In this document: positions 6,123 through 6,412 of the stretch, in pieces
Layout of the letters: each line of letters opens with the position of its first letter
How positions within the stretch are numbered: the stretch's first letter is position 1
Source: Nitratiruptor sp.
Lineage (GTDB): Bacteria > Campylobacterota > Campylobacteria > Campylobacterales > Nitratiruptoraceae
Direction of reading: 5' to 3'
Length of the DNA stretch: 6,412 bases
NCBI GenBank assembly: GCA_015494505.1
Contig: WGBB01000199.1
Span: 1-6,412, forward strand
The notes under the pieces: model-generated
Seen by the model: the letters and a program-made list of their open reading frames with translations, nothing else
Told to the model about the DNA's origin: nothing
Databases searched by the model: none
Translations under genes and position numbers: made by a program

Positions 6123-6412
6123 GGGCACACCCTTTGGAGAGCTCCTCGAAAAGATCCATCTCACAAAAGTGCTCTTCGTCGCGATGGATATGCAAGGGGA
6201 TGTTTTCATGCACGATGAGGGTGCGGTTGATGTAGAGCACTCTGTCGACTCCCTCGAAGATGATGTTGATATCGTGGCTGACGACGATTTTGGTGATGTC
6301 GAGAGTTTGCAAGAGGCGGTAGATCTCCTTTTGGGCCTTGATATCCACCGAGGCTGTGGGTTCGTCGAGGATGAGGATTTTGGGATCGCTCACCAGGGCA
6401 CGGGCTAGTAGC
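6115..6412 (-). CDS. znuC: Zn/Mn ABC transporter ATPase, C-terminal part (ZnuC-like; start beyond window)
   Basis: The last 98 residues of an ABC ATPase are present; the reading frame stays open through position 6412. The fragment begins LLARALVSDP, which directly follows the ABC signature in this family, then has Walker B ILILDEP, the D-loop residues SVD, and the H-loop VVSHD. The Walker A and signature motifs lie outside. A GTG at 6393-6391 is an internal valine codon, not the start. The tail is rich in His, Asp, Glu and Cys (HENIPLHIHRDEEHFCEMD, then a final CAHE). Metal-transporter ATPases often carry such tails; whether it senses metal is unknown. The stop overlaps the permease start by 8 nt, so the two proteins are made together and should form one transporter. 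The specific metal is inferred from the ABC-3 permease. Confidence 0.88.
   Translation of the reverse strand, partial: LLARALVSDPKILILDEPTASVDIKAQKEIYRLLQTLDITKIVVSHDINIIFEGVDRVLYINRTLIVHENIPLHIHRDEEHFCEMDLFEELSKGCAHE
6130..6135 (-). promoter_or_regulatory. Ribosome binding site deciding the znuB start
   Basis: AAAGGG on the minus strand lies 7 nt before ATG 6122-6120, inside the 3' end of the ATPase gene. It supports this ATG over the in-frame upstream codons and over ATG 6113. Confidence 0.6.

Noticed and set aside
6123..6209. Permease start at 6209, adding 29 residues
   Set aside because: The extra residues are polar, unlike ZnuB family N-termini, and would be coded wholly inside the ATPase gene; ATG 6122 has a well-placed ribosome site.
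6031..6408. Plus-strand open frame of 125 codons opposite the ATPase fragment
   Set aside because: The minus-strand frame carries Walker B, D-loop and H-loop motifs; the plus-strand frame is its shadow.
1..6412. Possible CRISPR array, tRNA, rRNA, insertion sequence or attachment site
   Set aside because: I looked for repeat-spacer spacing, cloverleaf-like segments, terminal inverted repeats and transposase motifs and saw none; genes cover nearly the whole window.

Overview
The window reads as an ordinary chromosomal stretch from a member of the Campylobacterota (the former Epsilonproteobacteria). The main clue is gene order. A GlcD-type oxidase and a PgbA-like exported protein are transcribed leftward, and a Csd3-type LytM peptidase diverges to the right. 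From memory, the same neighbourhood exists in Helicobacter pylori (HP0506 csd3, HP0508 pgbA, HP0509 glcD) and in Campylobacter jejuni (around Cj1213c-Cj1215). Base composition looks close to half G+C by eye. That is high for the group and fits a free-living, possibly vent-type, lineage better than a host-adapted one; this last step is inference.

Layout. Positions 1-1230 (minus strand) hold the first part of a glcD-like gene, cut by the window edge, preceded by a one-domain PgbA-like gene. The stop of the PgbA-like gene overlaps the glcD start. Positions 1231-1366 are a compact divergent control region with an extended -10 element, an 8-bp direct repeat and a small palindrome. Positions 1367-4443 (plus strand) are a tight three-gene operon: csd3-like peptidoglycan peptidase, mgtE magnesium channel and a Nudix hydrolase resembling NUDT14. 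These genes overlap by 14 nt and are then separated by 1 nt. Positions 4444-4467 are a very short convergent gap filled by an 8-bp tandem repeat. Positions 4468-6412 (minus strand) are a second tight operon, read from right to left: znuC-like ATPase (cut by the right edge), znuB-like permease and a carbon-nitrogen hydrolase of the N-carbamoylputrescine amidase type. These overlap by 8 and 4 nt.

How the genes relate. The plus-strand operon combines cell-wall trimming (a zinc enzyme that affects helical shape in relatives), Mg2+ entry and hydrolysis of a nucleoside diphosphate derivative, itself expected to need Mg2+. The right-hand minus-strand operon combines Zn/Mn import with a polyamine-pathway amidase. 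The gene spacing shows co-transcription; functional links inside each operon are inference.

I found no RNA gene, mobile element, CRISPR array or obviously new multi-gene system. The points most worth checking are the short PgbA-like protein started by TTG, the substituted Nudix box in the NUDT14-like protein, the repeated sequence in both intergenic regions, and the amidase coupled to the metal transporter. No stretch over 300 bases lacks a gene.
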